From assembly GCF_028683135.1 (NCBI RefSeq), contig NZ_JAJUBB010000001.1:186001-250000 (forward strand): a stretch of 64,000 bases of DNA, in the 5' to 3' direction. Both the position numbers and the translations under genes were made by a program. The first letter of the stretch is position 1. Every line of letters starts with the position of its first letter. Below, one piece after another: positions 24,148 to 33,447 of the stretch. The notes beneath the pieces were generated by a model, which saw nothing but the letters and a program-made list of their open reading frames with translations, was not told where the DNA came from and searched no databases. This DNA comes from Enterovibrio qingdaonensis. GTDB taxonomy: Bacteria > Pseudomonadota > Gammaproteobacteria > Enterobacterales > Vibrionaceae.

Positions 24148-25047
24148 ATGTTTAAAGACAATTGGATCCAGGCCCTGGCGGAATTTGAAGCCAATGGCAC
24201 ACCCTGTGTCATGGTCACCGTGCTGGAGGATAAAGGCTCAGTGCCTCGCGGCGCGGGAACCAAAATGCTCGTCACTGACAACGACATCGTTGCGACTATT
24301 GGTGGTGGGCACCTCGAACACGTTGCCATGAAAACCGCACAGGACATGTTGGCCCAAGGCGAGCACGAGATGAAAGTTGAACGCTTTAACCTCGGCGCGA
24401 GATTAGGACAATGCTGTGGGGGTGTCGTTACGCTAAGTTTCGAGCCCATTGGGCAACAGCGCCATGTCCTTGCCCTCTTTGGCGCAGGCCACGTCGCGAA
24501 AGCGTTGGTACATATTCTGGCAACGTTACCGTTTAAGGTCATTTGGATAGATGAACGAGACGATCAATTTCCCGTCCATATACCCGACAACGTCGAAATG
24601 CGCGTGTGTGATGACCCCGTGGGTGAAGTGTCTACGCTACCAGCGAACAGCATGTATCTGGTGTTAACCCATAACCACCAGCTCGACTTTGATCTCTCTC
24701 GTGCCATTCTCAAACGCGGGGACAGCCGTTACTTTGGGTTAATTGGTTCTTTGTCTAAAAGGAAGCGTTTTGACTATCGCTTAAAAGAGCGAGGTTTTAA
24801 CGATGACGACATCAATACCATGATCTGTCCTATCGGCATTGAGGAAGTCAAAGGAAAGCACCCTGCTGAAATTGCCGTTTCTGTCGCCGGAGAACTCATT
24901 GCTTGCTATCAAGGCGAACAGATTCTCGACAAACGCGAACACGCTACAAATGGAGCCGAGGCACAGAAACAACCCGAAAAGCTCACTATCCTGAATAGAG
25001 AGCCTGAAGAAAACGATAAAAATAACAAAGAGAGAATAAGGGCATAA
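24148..25047 (+). CDS. xdhC: xanthine dehydrogenase accessory protein XdhC
   Basis: A 299-residue protein. The N-terminal XdhC/CoxI domain has VLEDKGSVPRGAGTKML and LGARLGQCCGGVV. The C-terminal Rossmann domain has LALFGAGHVAKALV. XdhC matures and inserts the sulfurated molybdenum cofactor into XdhB. About 40 residues at the C-terminus are rich in Glu, Lys and Asn (from NGAEAQKQPEK onward) and look like a disordered extension. It lies between xdhB and guaD in one transcript. Confidence 0.93.
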   Translation: MFKDNWIQALAEFEANGTPCVMVTVLEDKGSVPRGAGTKMLVTDNDIVATIGGGHLEHVAMKTAQDMLAQGEHEMKVERFNLGARLGQCCGGVVTLSFEPIGQQRHVLALFGAGHVAKALVHILATLPFKVIWIDERDDQFPVHIPDNVEMRVCDDPVGEVSTLPANSMYLVLTHNHQLDFDLSRAILKRGDSRYFGLIGSLSKRKRFDYRLKERGFNDDDINTMICPIGIEEVKGKHPAEIAVSVAGELIACYQGEQILDKREHATNGAEAQKQPEKLTILNREPEENDKNNKERIRA

Positions 25048-25051
25048 AGGA

Positions 25052-26371
25052 ATGAAAGACCCAAAAGCTCATCCGGCGAAAGCCTTTCGCGCTGCCATAT
25101 TGCATAGCATTGCAAACCCTACTGATGTTGGGTTGGAAAACTCATACCAATATTTTGAAGACGGTATTTTGCTGATCGCAGATGGACATGTCGTGAAAGT
25201 CGGAAACGCAAAAGAGATACTACCCACACTCGACGACAGCGTCGTTGTGACCGAACTGGAAAACAAGCTCATTACCCCAGGATTTATTGATACCCATATT
25301 CATTACCCACAGACAGGGATGATTGCAGCCTATGGCGAACAGCTTCTGGATTGGTTAAACAACTACACGTTTCCGGAAGAAAAACGCTTTGCGGATAAAG
25401 ACTATGCCCGCGAGGTTGCCGTGCAATTCTTGGACGAGCTCGCGCGAAATGGCACCACTACGGCGTTGGTTTTCGGTACCGTGCATAAAGAATCCGTTGA
25501 CGTATTCTTTCAAGAGTCAGAGAAGCGTAACCTCCGCATGATTGCGGGCAAAGTATTAATGGACCGAAATGCCCCAGACGATCTGACAGACACGCCGGAA
25601 TCGGGTTACGAAGACAGCAAAGCCCTTATTGAAAAATGGCACAATAAAGGTCGCCTCCACTACGCGGTAACACCACGTTTCGCACCGACCAGTACCTCTG
25701 AGCAATTACGCTTAGCAGGAAAACTGCTGGAAGAGTACCCCGACGTTTACATGCATACGCACCTTTCCGAAAACGAAAAGGAAATCGAGTGGGTACAGGC
25801 ACTATTTCCCGAGAGCAAAAACTATTTGGATGTGTACGATCAACACGGTTTGCTTTCCAGCCGCTCTGTGTTTGCCCACGGTGTTCACCTTTGTGAAGGC
25901 GAATGTAGCCGACTCTCTGAAACTGACTCTGCCATCGCATTTTGTCCAACATCTAACCTTTTCTTAGGCTCAGGCTTATTTCCACTTTCTGATATGGAAG
26001 CAAAAGGGATCAAAGTGGGCATGGGAACAGATGTAGGTGCAGGCACCAGTTTTTCGTTGCTACAAACAATGAGTGAAGCCTATAAAGTAATGCAGCTCCA
26101 AGGCGATAAACTTCATCCGTTTAAATCGCTCTACCAAGCGACATTGGGTGGCGCGAAGGCACTGTCTCTCGACAATGTGATAGGGAATTTCGAATCAGGA
26201 AAAGAAGCAGACTTTGTTGTCTTGGATCTCAATGCAACACAACTGATGAGATTTAGAATGGAGCACGCGAAGTCGTTAGAGGACAAACTCTTTGTCCTGA
26301 TGACGATTGGCGATGACAGAACCATCGCCAATACCTATTCATACGGCGAGTGCGTCTACGAAAGACATTGA
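25052..26371 (+). CDS. guaD: guanine deaminase
   Basis: A 439-residue amidohydrolase. Metal-binding motif DTHIHYPQTGMI follows the family PGFI, then THLSENEKEIEWV, FAHGVHLCEGE and GMGTDVGAGTSFSLLQTM, all as in GuaD. It deaminates guanine to xanthine, feeding XdhAB. The start is 4 bases after the xdhC stop, so it belongs to the xdh operon. The operon ends at the hairpin at 26383-26407. Confidence 0.95.
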   Translation: MKDPKAHPAKAFRAAILHSIANPTDVGLENSYQYFEDGILLIADGHVVKVGNAKEILPTLDDSVVVTELENKLITPGFIDTHIHYPQTGMIAAYGEQLLDWLNNYTFPEEKRFADKDYAREVAVQFLDELARNGTTTALVFGTVHKESVDVFFQESEKRNLRMIAGKVLMDRNAPDDLTDTPESGYEDSKALIEKWHNKGRLHYAVTPRFAPTSTSEQLRLAGKLLEEYPDVYMHTHLSENEKEIEWVQALFPESKNYLDVYDQHGLLSSRSVFAHGVHLCEGECSRLSETDSAIAFCPTSNLFLGSGLFPLSDMEAKGIKVGMGTDVGAGTSFSLLQTMSEAYKVMQLQGDKLHPFKSLYQATLGGAKALSLDNVIGNFESGKEADFVVLDLNATQLMRFRMEHAKSLEDKLFVLMTIGDDRTIANTYSYGECVYERH

Positions 26372-26382
26372 TAGAGACGGTG

Positions 26383-26407
26383 TTTCGCGGGTGTTTTACC
26401 CGCGAAA
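26383..26407. terminator. hairpin shared by guaD and the convergent small gene
   Basis: TTTCGCGGGT-GTTTT-ACCCGCGAAA is a perfect 10-bp stem between two convergent genes. It overlaps the stop codon of the minus-strand small gene. The A/T ends of the stem are the only U-rich part, so termination strength is uncertain. Confidence 0.6.
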
Positions 26408-26656
26408 TATCGTTTGCCAAGCAACAACTTGCGGTATATTCGCTAACGCATTGATCATCGGATATTCGACATCAATATCGCCATACCTTTGTTTGTATAG
26501 CTCATACGCTTCGGCGACCGTTTTAGCCTCAACCATATCGCCACTAATTTCAAAGCCCTGTTCTAGCAGTTGAAACTTTTCTGCGTAGAAATCAACACCG
26601 TCGAAATCTACATGGATGGCAACCTTGTTTTTGAGAAAGAATAGATAGCGACTCAT
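26396..26656 (-). CDS. small conserved-looking protein of unknown function
   Basis: About 86 residues from the ATG at 26656 (GGAG at good spacing). An in-frame GTG at 26665 is less likely. It starts MSRYLFFLKNKVAIHVDFDGVDFYAEKF and continues with a mixed alpha/beta pattern and an acidic, tyrosine-rich middle (AEAYELYKQRYGDIDVEYP). There is no signal peptide, transmembrane segment or cysteine. I do not recognise the family. It is convergent with guaD and shares its terminator hairpin. Confidence 0.6.
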   Translation of the reverse strand: MSRYLFFLKNKVAIHVDFDGVDFYAEKFQLLEQGFEISGDMVEAKTVAEAYELYKQRYGDIDVEYPMINALANIPQVVAWQTIFRG

Positions 26657-26968
26657 AGTAAGCACTCCACTTGAAAAGAAACAAAAAGTTGTATGGAAAG
26701 CACTCTACGTTACGCTGCTCTAGCCGACGGCATTACCGCCCAACCCGTTTGTAGAAGAAACCGATTTATAGCTGACGATACACTGCGAATTTTTCGTCTT
26801 TATTCCTGCTCAACATATTAATAACACTAACATACTGGTGCTTTCAGATTGTTGAGCCATCCCATAAATTCAAACTCGGTCGCATCTTCAAAAGTCAAAA
26901 TGTGACGCCGTCACCTATAAAGAAGCATTGCGGGAGCCACATTGCTCACAGGCTCCCCGCTTGCGTGA
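26657..26968. other. intergenic region between the small gene and the GH81 gene
   Basis: It contains the promoter of the small gene and a short minus-strand frame (26827-26910) ending ...FEDATEFEFMGWLNNLKAP, which looks protein-like but has no good start. A GC-rich hairpin at 26929-26960 (GCGGGAGCC against GGCTCCCCGC, one bulged base) is probably the terminator of the GH81 gene, though its T run is poor. Confidence 0.45.
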
Positions 26969-29900
26969 TCATTTCACCAACGTTCCAAAGCTATTCGGTT
27001 CAACCATCAATGTTGTGCCATCACTGAAACGTATGGTTTTCACTTCACTTTCATAGTTGTAGACGAGATAAGACATTGTATTGCCTTTTTTAAACGCAAC
27101 CGCCGCTGGATAGTCTGCAGTCAGTTCTCCAGTCCCTGTTTCTAGGTGGCCCAGTTGCTGCCAATTGTAAATCCAATGGAATGTGTGCACTTTTGATTCA
27201 CCTTCCTCTGGAATATAGTTTGAGCCAAGGGTTTCATAGTCTGCAATTGATGCATCGGCATCCGTCATCGCCCACAGATTCCACCATATGTCACGCCATT
27301 GTCCATCGACCAATCCTGATGGCTTTTGGTTCCTCGACTCGGTCAATCCTAGTTCTACATAGTCGGCCATATAATCAGCATGCAGACCAACATGGAAGAC
27401 GAGCGGGTTCAACGGTAAGCCTTGTATTCCCAGAATATGCGCGTACGCGCCACTGAACCACGTAGAGAAAGACGCGCCCTGTCCCCAAATTATTGATGTC
27501 GTAATTTGGTTATAGTTGTCAGGAAAGTTATCGTAGCTGTCACCACGATTAGGATAAGAAGGCGATCTATTACGATAACCGTCTAGGTTATTCCAATACT
27601 CCCAATATGTCGCAGCAGAAGAAGAATGAAGATAAATACCTTTATTGACCAATTCTTCATCACCAACGATCAGTCCATAAAGTACGATTGCGCCATAAGC
27701 ATTTGCCGCTTCTGACGTCGATTCATTGTTGTTACCAAGAACAAAATTGGCAGAGCCTGACGCCCAAGAAAAGCCATTTGCTGGGTCGAAATTACGCAAG
27801 TACGGGAACATGTCATCGCCTTTACTGGCGGCGTAATCGCGAATCAGCAAATCGACCATTGGACCGTATTGGCTTTCGCTGCACCACGATTTATCGGTGC
27901 GACAAATTTCTGCTGCTGCACGAACAAAATAACCGTAATGAAAATGGTGATCGTTTAGCTGCTGGTGAGCACCAAAAGATTCCTCAACCCCTAATAACGT
28001 TGTCCACGTTTGGTCATAGACAAAGTACTTAACGGTATCCAGATCTCCGGATGTATTGGCGGTAAACCAATCTTCCAATTCCGCCTTTAACCAGCCAGTA
28101 AGAGTATTGGCTTCATTGTTCATGCCGATAGAGCGCGCGATGGCGATGACTTCAGCAGCTTTGCCATAGCTTTTACCTGACCAATAAGTGTCGGTATAAG
28201 GATTCCACGCAGATTGGCCGCCATTCATATACTCCATCACCAGTGAACGAAGCGTATTCATGTCTAAATCTGCAACGTTTGGCAAAGAAGGCAAAACGCC
28301 GACGAAGGGTAAAGTGTACGTAAAGGCGTTTGTTTGAGAGAACTTGGTCGTCCCTCGTGTGCTTCTCACACTGTATTGCGTTGTCGGCTCGTGACTATTT
28401 TTCCAATGCAATGGCTGTAAGCCTGCAATCGTTTCTATCGATGCGCCATTTGCGTCTAGGTATGTATGCGCCACGGTCACTTCATTGTTTTCACGATTTA
28501 CCGAATACGAAATGTCTACGTCCCTGACAACCTGTCGCGCAAAACCTTCGAAATAGGAAGACATCGCACCGCTTGGTGTACCCGAAGATGGCAACAGAGC
28601 CACCGTGATTTCTTTTGAACTGTTGCTGACAGTAATAAGGCTTCCCCCAATGTTACTAAATTCGGTATTACCTTCACCTACGATTAAGAAACTGTTTCTG
28701 TTACCTGCCACATCTGTCCAAACACCCAAGGCTTGAGCTGTTTGATAGAAGGTTCCCTTTTGAAAGCCATCCGTACTGGTCGTTTTAATCTGAAAATCGC
28801 CGTCATACGATTTGAAATACGCATAAGGTGAACCATGAACAAAGGTGGCTTCCATTACTGGCGTCGATCCTGAACGCCACTCAACCGTCATTGCACCATC
28901 ACTGTGATCTTTTAGGTACCCTTGCATATCATTGTGTTTACTGTTCGCAATCGCGATGCCGTCAAACACTTCGTTGAAGGGATCCGGAACGACATATTGG
29001 AACAAGTTGCCTTGTCCTTGCAGCGCGTTGGGAATGCCCATGATTCGCGCTCCTCGCTCGGAGATCCTCGCTGTGATGGGATCAGGCGTGATATAGCCTG
29101 CGTTATTCGGATCGCCAATTCGCATTTCACCGAGAAAGGACACAGACCCCCACCATTTGTGTGTGGCAATGGGCTCGTGTGCTATCTCAGGCACGACTTG
29201 AGGATAACGTTTTTTTGGCGTCCCGATGTTATCGCAAGAAGGTACACCGGGTTCAACAACACCTGCATTTGATACCCAAAAACCATGATCAACTGTGCAC
29301 CGGTAACCATTGGGATTAAACGTGTTTGCGACGTTTCCAGCCCCGTAGGCAGTCACGTCGGTCTCGACAGGGACATCAACAATTAGCAGATCGGCAATCT
29401 CTATTGTGCCATCACCGGGGAACATCAGGCCAACCCATGTCAGATCAGCAAATCCAGGAAACGGCACTTCCATTTCGTGCCATCCGTTGCCCAATGACGT
29501 GGAGGTTCCGAGAGAATAGGCCACTTTTGATTCAGGGGTATTAACCCCTTGAATCGACACTTCTACCTGTGTAGCAAAGTCAGATTTATATTTGAAACGC
29601 AGTAAGTCAAAACCACGCGTATCAATCGCATTAGCGTCTTCATTGCCCCACGCAGCAACGGCGTAAGGCCCCCAATAATAGCCACTGGAGACACGAATAC
29701 TTTTCGCATATTGGCTCCCAGCAGGGTTCCATATTGCGGTTGCCTGCGAATCCCACGGGCTACCCTTGTGTTCGAATTCATAGGAAGGTTCAAATTCGGA
29801 GTGAAACAGATACCTTTTGTCACTGGTGTCAACAGGCCCGGGAGTCTCAGTCTTGCTCAAGGGAATAGTAAGGTTCTGATTTTCGCCGTTGATTGATATT

Positions 29901-30193
29901 TGACGCTGCACACTGTCGTAATCTGACTTCGAAACGGCAACAGTGTGCTGACCCGCAGCCAAAGAAAACTGAACAGAGCCTTCGTTATCCGTCGACTTTG
30001 ACTTGCCATTTATCGTTACCGTCGCCGATGACAGCAAAGATGAGGTGACACTGTCACTCACAGAGACAGTAAGTGTCGACGTTGATGAGGGAACACTGCC
30101 AGCTGGCGTTTCATCGCCACCCCCTCCTCCGCCACACGCTGATAAAAGAAGAGAAATAAACACAAACAGCAAAAATTGAATATTGTTCTTCAA
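26969..30193 (-). CDS. GH81 endo-1,3-beta-glucanase, lipoprotein
   Basis: About 1074 residues if the TTG at 30191-30193 is the start. AAAGGA lies 8 bases before it and a clean lipoprotein signal results (LLSAC, then a run of glycines). The longer frame from 30262 would put 23 basic residues in front. After the lipid anchor come a carboxypeptidase-regulatory/PEGA-like beta domain (about 35-110), a jelly-roll carbohydrate-binding-like domain (about 120-290), and a large GH81 module. Its catalytic region has NDHHFHYGYFVRAAA and LGNNNESTSEAANAYGAI with the conserved Asp and Glu. GH81 enzymes cleave beta-1,3-glucans such as laminarin. Being outer-membrane anchored, it would act on algal or fungal glucan at the cell surface. 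No transporter or other glucanase lies next to it. Confidence 0.88.
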   Translation of the reverse strand: MKNNIQFLLFVFISLLLSACGGGGGGDETPAGSVPSSTSTLTVSVSDSVTSSLLSSATVTINGKSKSTDNEGSVQFSLAAGQHTVAVSKSDYDSVQRQISINGENQNLTIPLSKTETPGPVDTSDKRYLFHSEFEPSYEFEHKGSPWDSQATAIWNPAGSQYAKSIRVSSGYYWGPYAVAAWGNEDANAIDTRGFDLLRFKYKSDFATQVEVSIQGVNTPESKVAYSLGTSTSLGNGWHEMEVPFPGFADLTWVGLMFPGDGTIEIADLLIVDVPVETDVTAYGAGNVANTFNPNGYRCTVDHGFWVSNAGVVEPGVPSCDNIGTPKKRYPQVVPEIAHEPIATHKWWGSVSFLGEMRIGDPNNAGYITPDPITARISERGARIMGIPNALQGQGNLFQYVVPDPFNEVFDGIAIANSKHNDMQGYLKDHSDGAMTVEWRSGSTPVMEATFVHGSPYAYFKSYDGDFQIKTTSTDGFQKGTFYQTAQALGVWTDVAGNRNSFLIVGEGNTEFSNIGGSLITVSNSSKEITVALLPSSGTPSGAMSSYFEGFARQVVRDVDISYSVNRENNEVTVAHTYLDANGASIETIAGLQPLHWKNSHEPTTQYSVRSTRGTTKFSQTNAFTYTLPFVGVLPSLPNVADLDMNTLRSLVMEYMNGGQSAWNPYTDTYWSGKSYGKAAEVIAIARSIGMNNEANTLTGWLKAELEDWFTANTSGDLDTVKYFVYDQTWTTLLGVEESFGAHQQLNDHHFHYGYFVRAAAEICRTDKSWCSESQYGPMVDLLIRDYAASKGDDMFPYLRNFDPANGFSWASGSANFVLGNNNESTSEAANAYGAIVLYGLIVGDEELVNKGIYLHSSSAATYWEYWNNLDGYRNRSPSYPNRGDSYDNFPDNYNQITTSIIWGQGASFSTWFSGAYAHILGIQGLPLNPLVFHVGLHADYMADYVELGLTESRNQKPSGLVDGQWRDIWWNLWAMTDADASIADYETLGSNYIPEEGESKVHTFHWIYNWQQLGHLETGTGELTADYPAAVAFKKGNTMSYLVYNYESEVKTIRFSDGTTLMVEPNSFGTLVK

Positions 30194-30355
30194 AACCAAT
30201 GTCCTTTTGGCATGATAACGAAAAAGAAAGCGCTTTCTTTTTGGGAGTATAAGGATTGCCAAAGCCTTAACAATCGACGATTGAATAAAGCGAAAACGAT
30301 CGTTCGTTACTTCTCAACAACAAGACATTTCTGAGGAAGATCGGAGGAGTTTCAG

Positions 30356-30384
30356 CAAAAATGCCGCTGAAATTGGCGGCATTT
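30356..30384 (-). terminator. terminator of the alpha/beta hydrolase gene
   Basis: ATGCCGC and GCGGCAT pair over 7 bp. On the minus strand the stem is followed by TTTTT. It lies 10 bases past the stop. Confidence 0.7.
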
Positions 30385-30393
30385 GTTTAGAAG

Positions 30394-31203
30394 TTAGATG
30401 AGGGTCTGTTTCGATAAAAACGAGCTTAATGCACGCGTCACCATGTCGGCTTGCTCTACATTGCTCATATGGCCTGCATTCGGAATAAGAACATATTCAC
30501 TACCATCAATACCATCGTGCATCAACATAGATTCTAATGGAGAACGGATTTTGTCTTCAGTGCCAGCAAGGATCAGCGTCGGAAGTGTCAGCAACTCGGC
30601 ATCATCGAAGGTGTCTCGTCGCTCAAAGACAATTCTGCCGACCTTAGCGATATCTTGTGCTCGATCCCCATCCAGACGACCCAACACTTGACGGAAATCA
30701 TCAACACACTCCGTCTCTGCATTGACGGAAAAGAACAGATTCGCAAACGCGTCGATAACGTCAACAGGCACATGTTGAGCAGATACAATCGTATCTAACA
30801 TCCCAAAATACTTAGCTTTGGTAACTTCTGGCTCATACCCTAAGAATGCATTCAGCATCACAAGTGTTTTCACGCGTGTTGGTGCTTTTAACGCAATTTC
30901 CGCACCCCACACACCGCCAACGGAATGCCCAACCACACCAAAGGTTTCAATATCCAAATGGTCCATCAATGCCAGCATGTCATCGGCATAGTCGACCAAT
31001 GTTTTCGTTTCGTCTGGCATTGGCGCAGATTGACCATGCGCCCAAAAATCTGGAACGATACAGCGGTAGTGCTGACTCAAGACGTCAATCTGCGATGCCC
31101 ACACTGCGCTATTCAATAAGAAACCGTGACCAAAGAGCAGTGCAGGACCACTACCTATATCCAGATACGCCATATTATTTCCATGGCGAGTAAACATCTT
31201 CAT
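30394..31203 (-). CDS. alpha/beta hydrolase
   Basis: A 269-residue single-domain alpha/beta hydrolase without a signal peptide. It has the oxyanion segment GSGPALLFGHGFL, the nucleophile elbow GVVGHSVGG (serine in GHSVG), an acid in LILAGTEDKI and the catalytic histidine in IPNAGHMSNVEQ. It resembles the 3-oxoadipate enol-lactonase/haloperoxidase group. The substrate cannot be inferred. AGGGA precedes the ATG. It is on the same strand as the DEAD-box gene but is separated from it by a strong terminator. Confidence 0.85.
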   Translation of the reverse strand: MKMFTRHGNNMAYLDIGSGPALLFGHGFLLNSAVWASQIDVLSQHYRCIVPDFWAHGQSAPMPDETKTLVDYADDMLALMDHLDIETFGVVGHSVGGVWGAEIALKAPTRVKTLVMLNAFLGYEPEVTKAKYFGMLDTIVSAQHVPVDVIDAFANLFFSVNAETECVDDFRQVLGRLDGDRAQDIAKVGRIVFERRDTFDDAELLTLPTLILAGTEDKIRSPLESMLMHDGIDGSEYVLIPNAGHMSNVEQADMVTRALSSFLSKQTLI

Positions 31204-31240
31204 CGTGTTCCCTGTCGATTAATTTTCACTAGTTGAACAT

Positions 31241-31265
31241 AAAAAAAGCGCCATTAGCTGGCGCT
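31241..31265 (-). terminator. terminator of the DEAD-box helicase gene
   Basis: AGCGCCA-TTAGC-TGGCGCT is a 7-bp stem. Read on the minus strand it ends in seven T. It is 20 bases downstream of the helicase stop. Confidence 0.85.
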
Positions 31266-31284
31266 CTTTCTTCATACCGTTAGC

Positions 31285-32607
31285 TTACTCTGCTTCAGGT
31301 TTCTTTTTCTTAACCATGAACACATCTTCGCCCACAGAAACCGTTTTATAGAAGCTCTTATCACGCTGTTTAGGCGCGGCTTTCTTCGCGGTTGGCTTCT
31401 TGGTGCTTTTCGTTTGCGTTGGTTTCTTCTTAAAGGTTTTCTTGTGTTTTGGTACCAAACCTTTGAATTTACCGGCCAAGCCTTCAAATGTCGCAAAGTT
31501 CATGGTTTTGTCCAAGAACCCTTCAATGCTCTTGAAGCTGTTCCAATCTTTTGGCCCCACAAACGAGATAGCAATACCTTTATTACCTGCACGGCCAGTA
31601 CGACCAATGCGGTGAACGTATTCTTCAGCGTGTTTTGGCATATCAAAGTTCACTACGTGGGATACGTTTGAAATATCCAAGCCACGAGATGCAACATCTG
31701 TCGTTACTAGCACTTTGTGCAAGCCACGTTCGAATTCGTTCATAATACGGTTACGTGATGTTTGGTTCATGTCACCGCTTAGTGCTACCGCTTTAATACC
31801 GCGCTCAACAAACAATTTCGCTAGGCGATCAGTATCTGCACGCGTTGCAGTGAACACCATCATTTGTTGGTATTGCTCTTCTTCCATTACGCGATCAAGC
31901 AGAGCTTGTTTGTGGTCAAGGTGATCACATAGGTATAAGCGTTGTTCGATATCTTTATGTTCTTCATTCACGTAACCAATTGCTACACGCTTTGGTTCGT
32001 TCAACATGTCAGCGGCGATCTCGTTCACTTGTTTGTGATCAAGTGTCGCTGAGAACATCAATGTTTGACGACGACGGTGCCCTGCTGCTGCATTGATTGC
32101 TTTCAACTGAGGCGCAAAACCTAAGTCCAGCATGCGGTCAGCTTCATCAAGGATCAGCATTTCCAAACCCTCAAGGCTCAGATGGCGATGCTCTAGGTGG
32201 TCAGCCAATCGTCCCGGTGTTGCAACAACAAACATCGGATCTTTACGAAACTCTTTCGCTTGGTCGTTAAAGTTTTCACCACCAAGAATCAACACACCTT
32301 TGTACGATGTGCCTGCCAACAGTTTCTTCAACTCGCCATAAACTTGCTTTGCCAATTCACGGGTAGGCGCAAGGATGACAACACGAGGGTCGCGTCTGCT
32401 GAACGCTTTAGCGCGCATAACACGCTGAAGTGCAGGCAGCAAAAACGCCAGTGTTTTACCTGAACCAGTTTTAGACGAAGCGAGCAGATCTTTTCCGGCC
32501 GAAATAACTGGAATGGCTGCCGCCTGAACGTCGGTAGGAGCGTCAAAACCCCAGTGTTCCATTGTTTTTATCAGGCGCTTGTCTAAACCCAGATCTTCAA
32601 ATTGCAA
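31285..32607 (-). CDS. DEAD-box ATP-dependent RNA helicase
   Basis: A 440-residue protein with all helicase motifs: FDAPTDVQ (Q motif), ASSKTGSGKT (residues 43-52), APTRELA, DEAD (154-157), SAT, TDVASRGLDI and HRIGRTGR. The last 60 residues form a lysine-rich tail (FKKKPTQTKSTKKPTAKKAAPK), likely for RNA binding. The layout resembles SrmB/RhlE-type helicases in ribosome assembly or RNA decay. The exact subfamily cannot be fixed by eye, so no symbol is given. It is divergent from the Nudix gene. Confidence 0.92.
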   Translation of the reverse strand: MQFEDLGLDKRLIKTMEHWGFDAPTDVQAAAIPVISAGKDLLASSKTGSGKTLAFLLPALQRVMRAKAFSRRDPRVVILAPTRELAKQVYGELKKLLAGTSYKGVLILGGENFNDQAKEFRKDPMFVVATPGRLADHLEHRHLSLEGLEMLILDEADRMLDLGFAPQLKAINAAAGHRRRQTLMFSATLDHKQVNEIAADMLNEPKRVAIGYVNEEHKDIEQRLYLCDHLDHKQALLDRVMEEEQYQQMMVFTATRADTDRLAKLFVERGIKAVALSGDMNQTSRNRIMNEFERGLHKVLVTTDVASRGLDISNVSHVVNFDMPKHAEEYVHRIGRTGRAGNKGIAISFVGPKDWNSFKSIEGFLDKTMNFATFEGLAGKFKGLVPKHKKTFKKKPTQTKSTKKPTAKKAAPKQRDKSFYKTVSVGEDVFMVKKKKPEAE

Positions 32608-32840
32608 AGGTAATACTCCAAAATCATTCTTTATACAGGGAGTTACTGAGTCTACTTTTACCCATCAACCCATGGCGACTCCCGTGGAAATTCGGCGCGA
32701 ATACTACCATATTTCTGCAATTTCTCGCAGTTTTTATTGTGTTTGATCACACTTTTGTGGACGTTAATCCGCCAAATCTCGGTAATTTTCTCTGTTACGC
32801 GTAGCTTATCAAACGATTGAAACCATAAAGAGCACGACAA

Positions 32841-33362
32841 ATGGCCAAAACAACAATCCTTCAACGCTGGAAACGCTTTACGCTTGAAGAAAAAATCCAC
32901 ACCTTACCCAACGGTGTAGAGACCTCGCATATTACCCTGTCTCACCCTGGCGCGGTTTTAATCCTCCCCGTCGCGAACGATGGGAAGCTAGTGTTACTCC
33001 GTCAGTATCGCCCTTCTATTGAATCATGGATTTACGAATTTCCTGCCGGCACACTCGAAAGCAATGAAGACCGTTTGGCCTGTGCAAAAAGAGAGTTAGC
33101 CGAAGAAGCCAAACTCGCGGCATCTGAATGGCACAACCTTGGTGAGAGTCTTCCAGCGCCAGGCTTTTGCAATGAATCTCAATACCTCTTTTTGGCCAAA
33201 AACCTGTCACTCGCAGAGGCTGATATGGATGAGGATGAAGTCATTGAAGTCGTGCACTTTTCCGTGGAAGAGGTGAAGCAAATGATCGTGACCAATGAGA
33301 TTAAAGACAGCAAAACGATTGTTGCCTTTTGCCGCGCACAATTGATGGGGTTGATCACATAG
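32841..33362 (+). CDS. Nudix hydrolase, ADP-ribose pyrophosphatase-like
   Basis: A 173-residue protein with an intact Nudix box: Gly-x5-Glu-x7-RELAEEA in the segment GTLESNEDRLACAK-RELAEEA. LILPVANDGKLVLLRQYRPSIESWIYEFPAG upstream is typical of the ADP-ribose pyrophosphatase/NudF-like branch. It would hydrolyse ADP-ribose or a related nucleoside diphosphate derivative using Mg2+. Not confirmed: the exact substrate. Followed on the same strand by a hotdog-fold gene after 85 bases. Confidence 0.85.
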   Translation: MAKTTILQRWKRFTLEEKIHTLPNGVETSHITLSHPGAVLILPVANDGKLVLLRQYRPSIESWIYEFPAGTLESNEDRLACAKRELAEEAKLAASEWHNLGESLPAPGFCNESQYLFLAKNLSLAEADMDEDEVIEVVHFSVEEVKQMIVTNEIKDSKTIVAFCRAQLMGLIT

Positions 33363-33447
33363 CCCGGACGTAACAAGGCGTTTACATTGACATCCGACCA
33401 GTTGGCGAATTAGGGTGATTATTGCTGGATCATATCAAGGATGAAAG

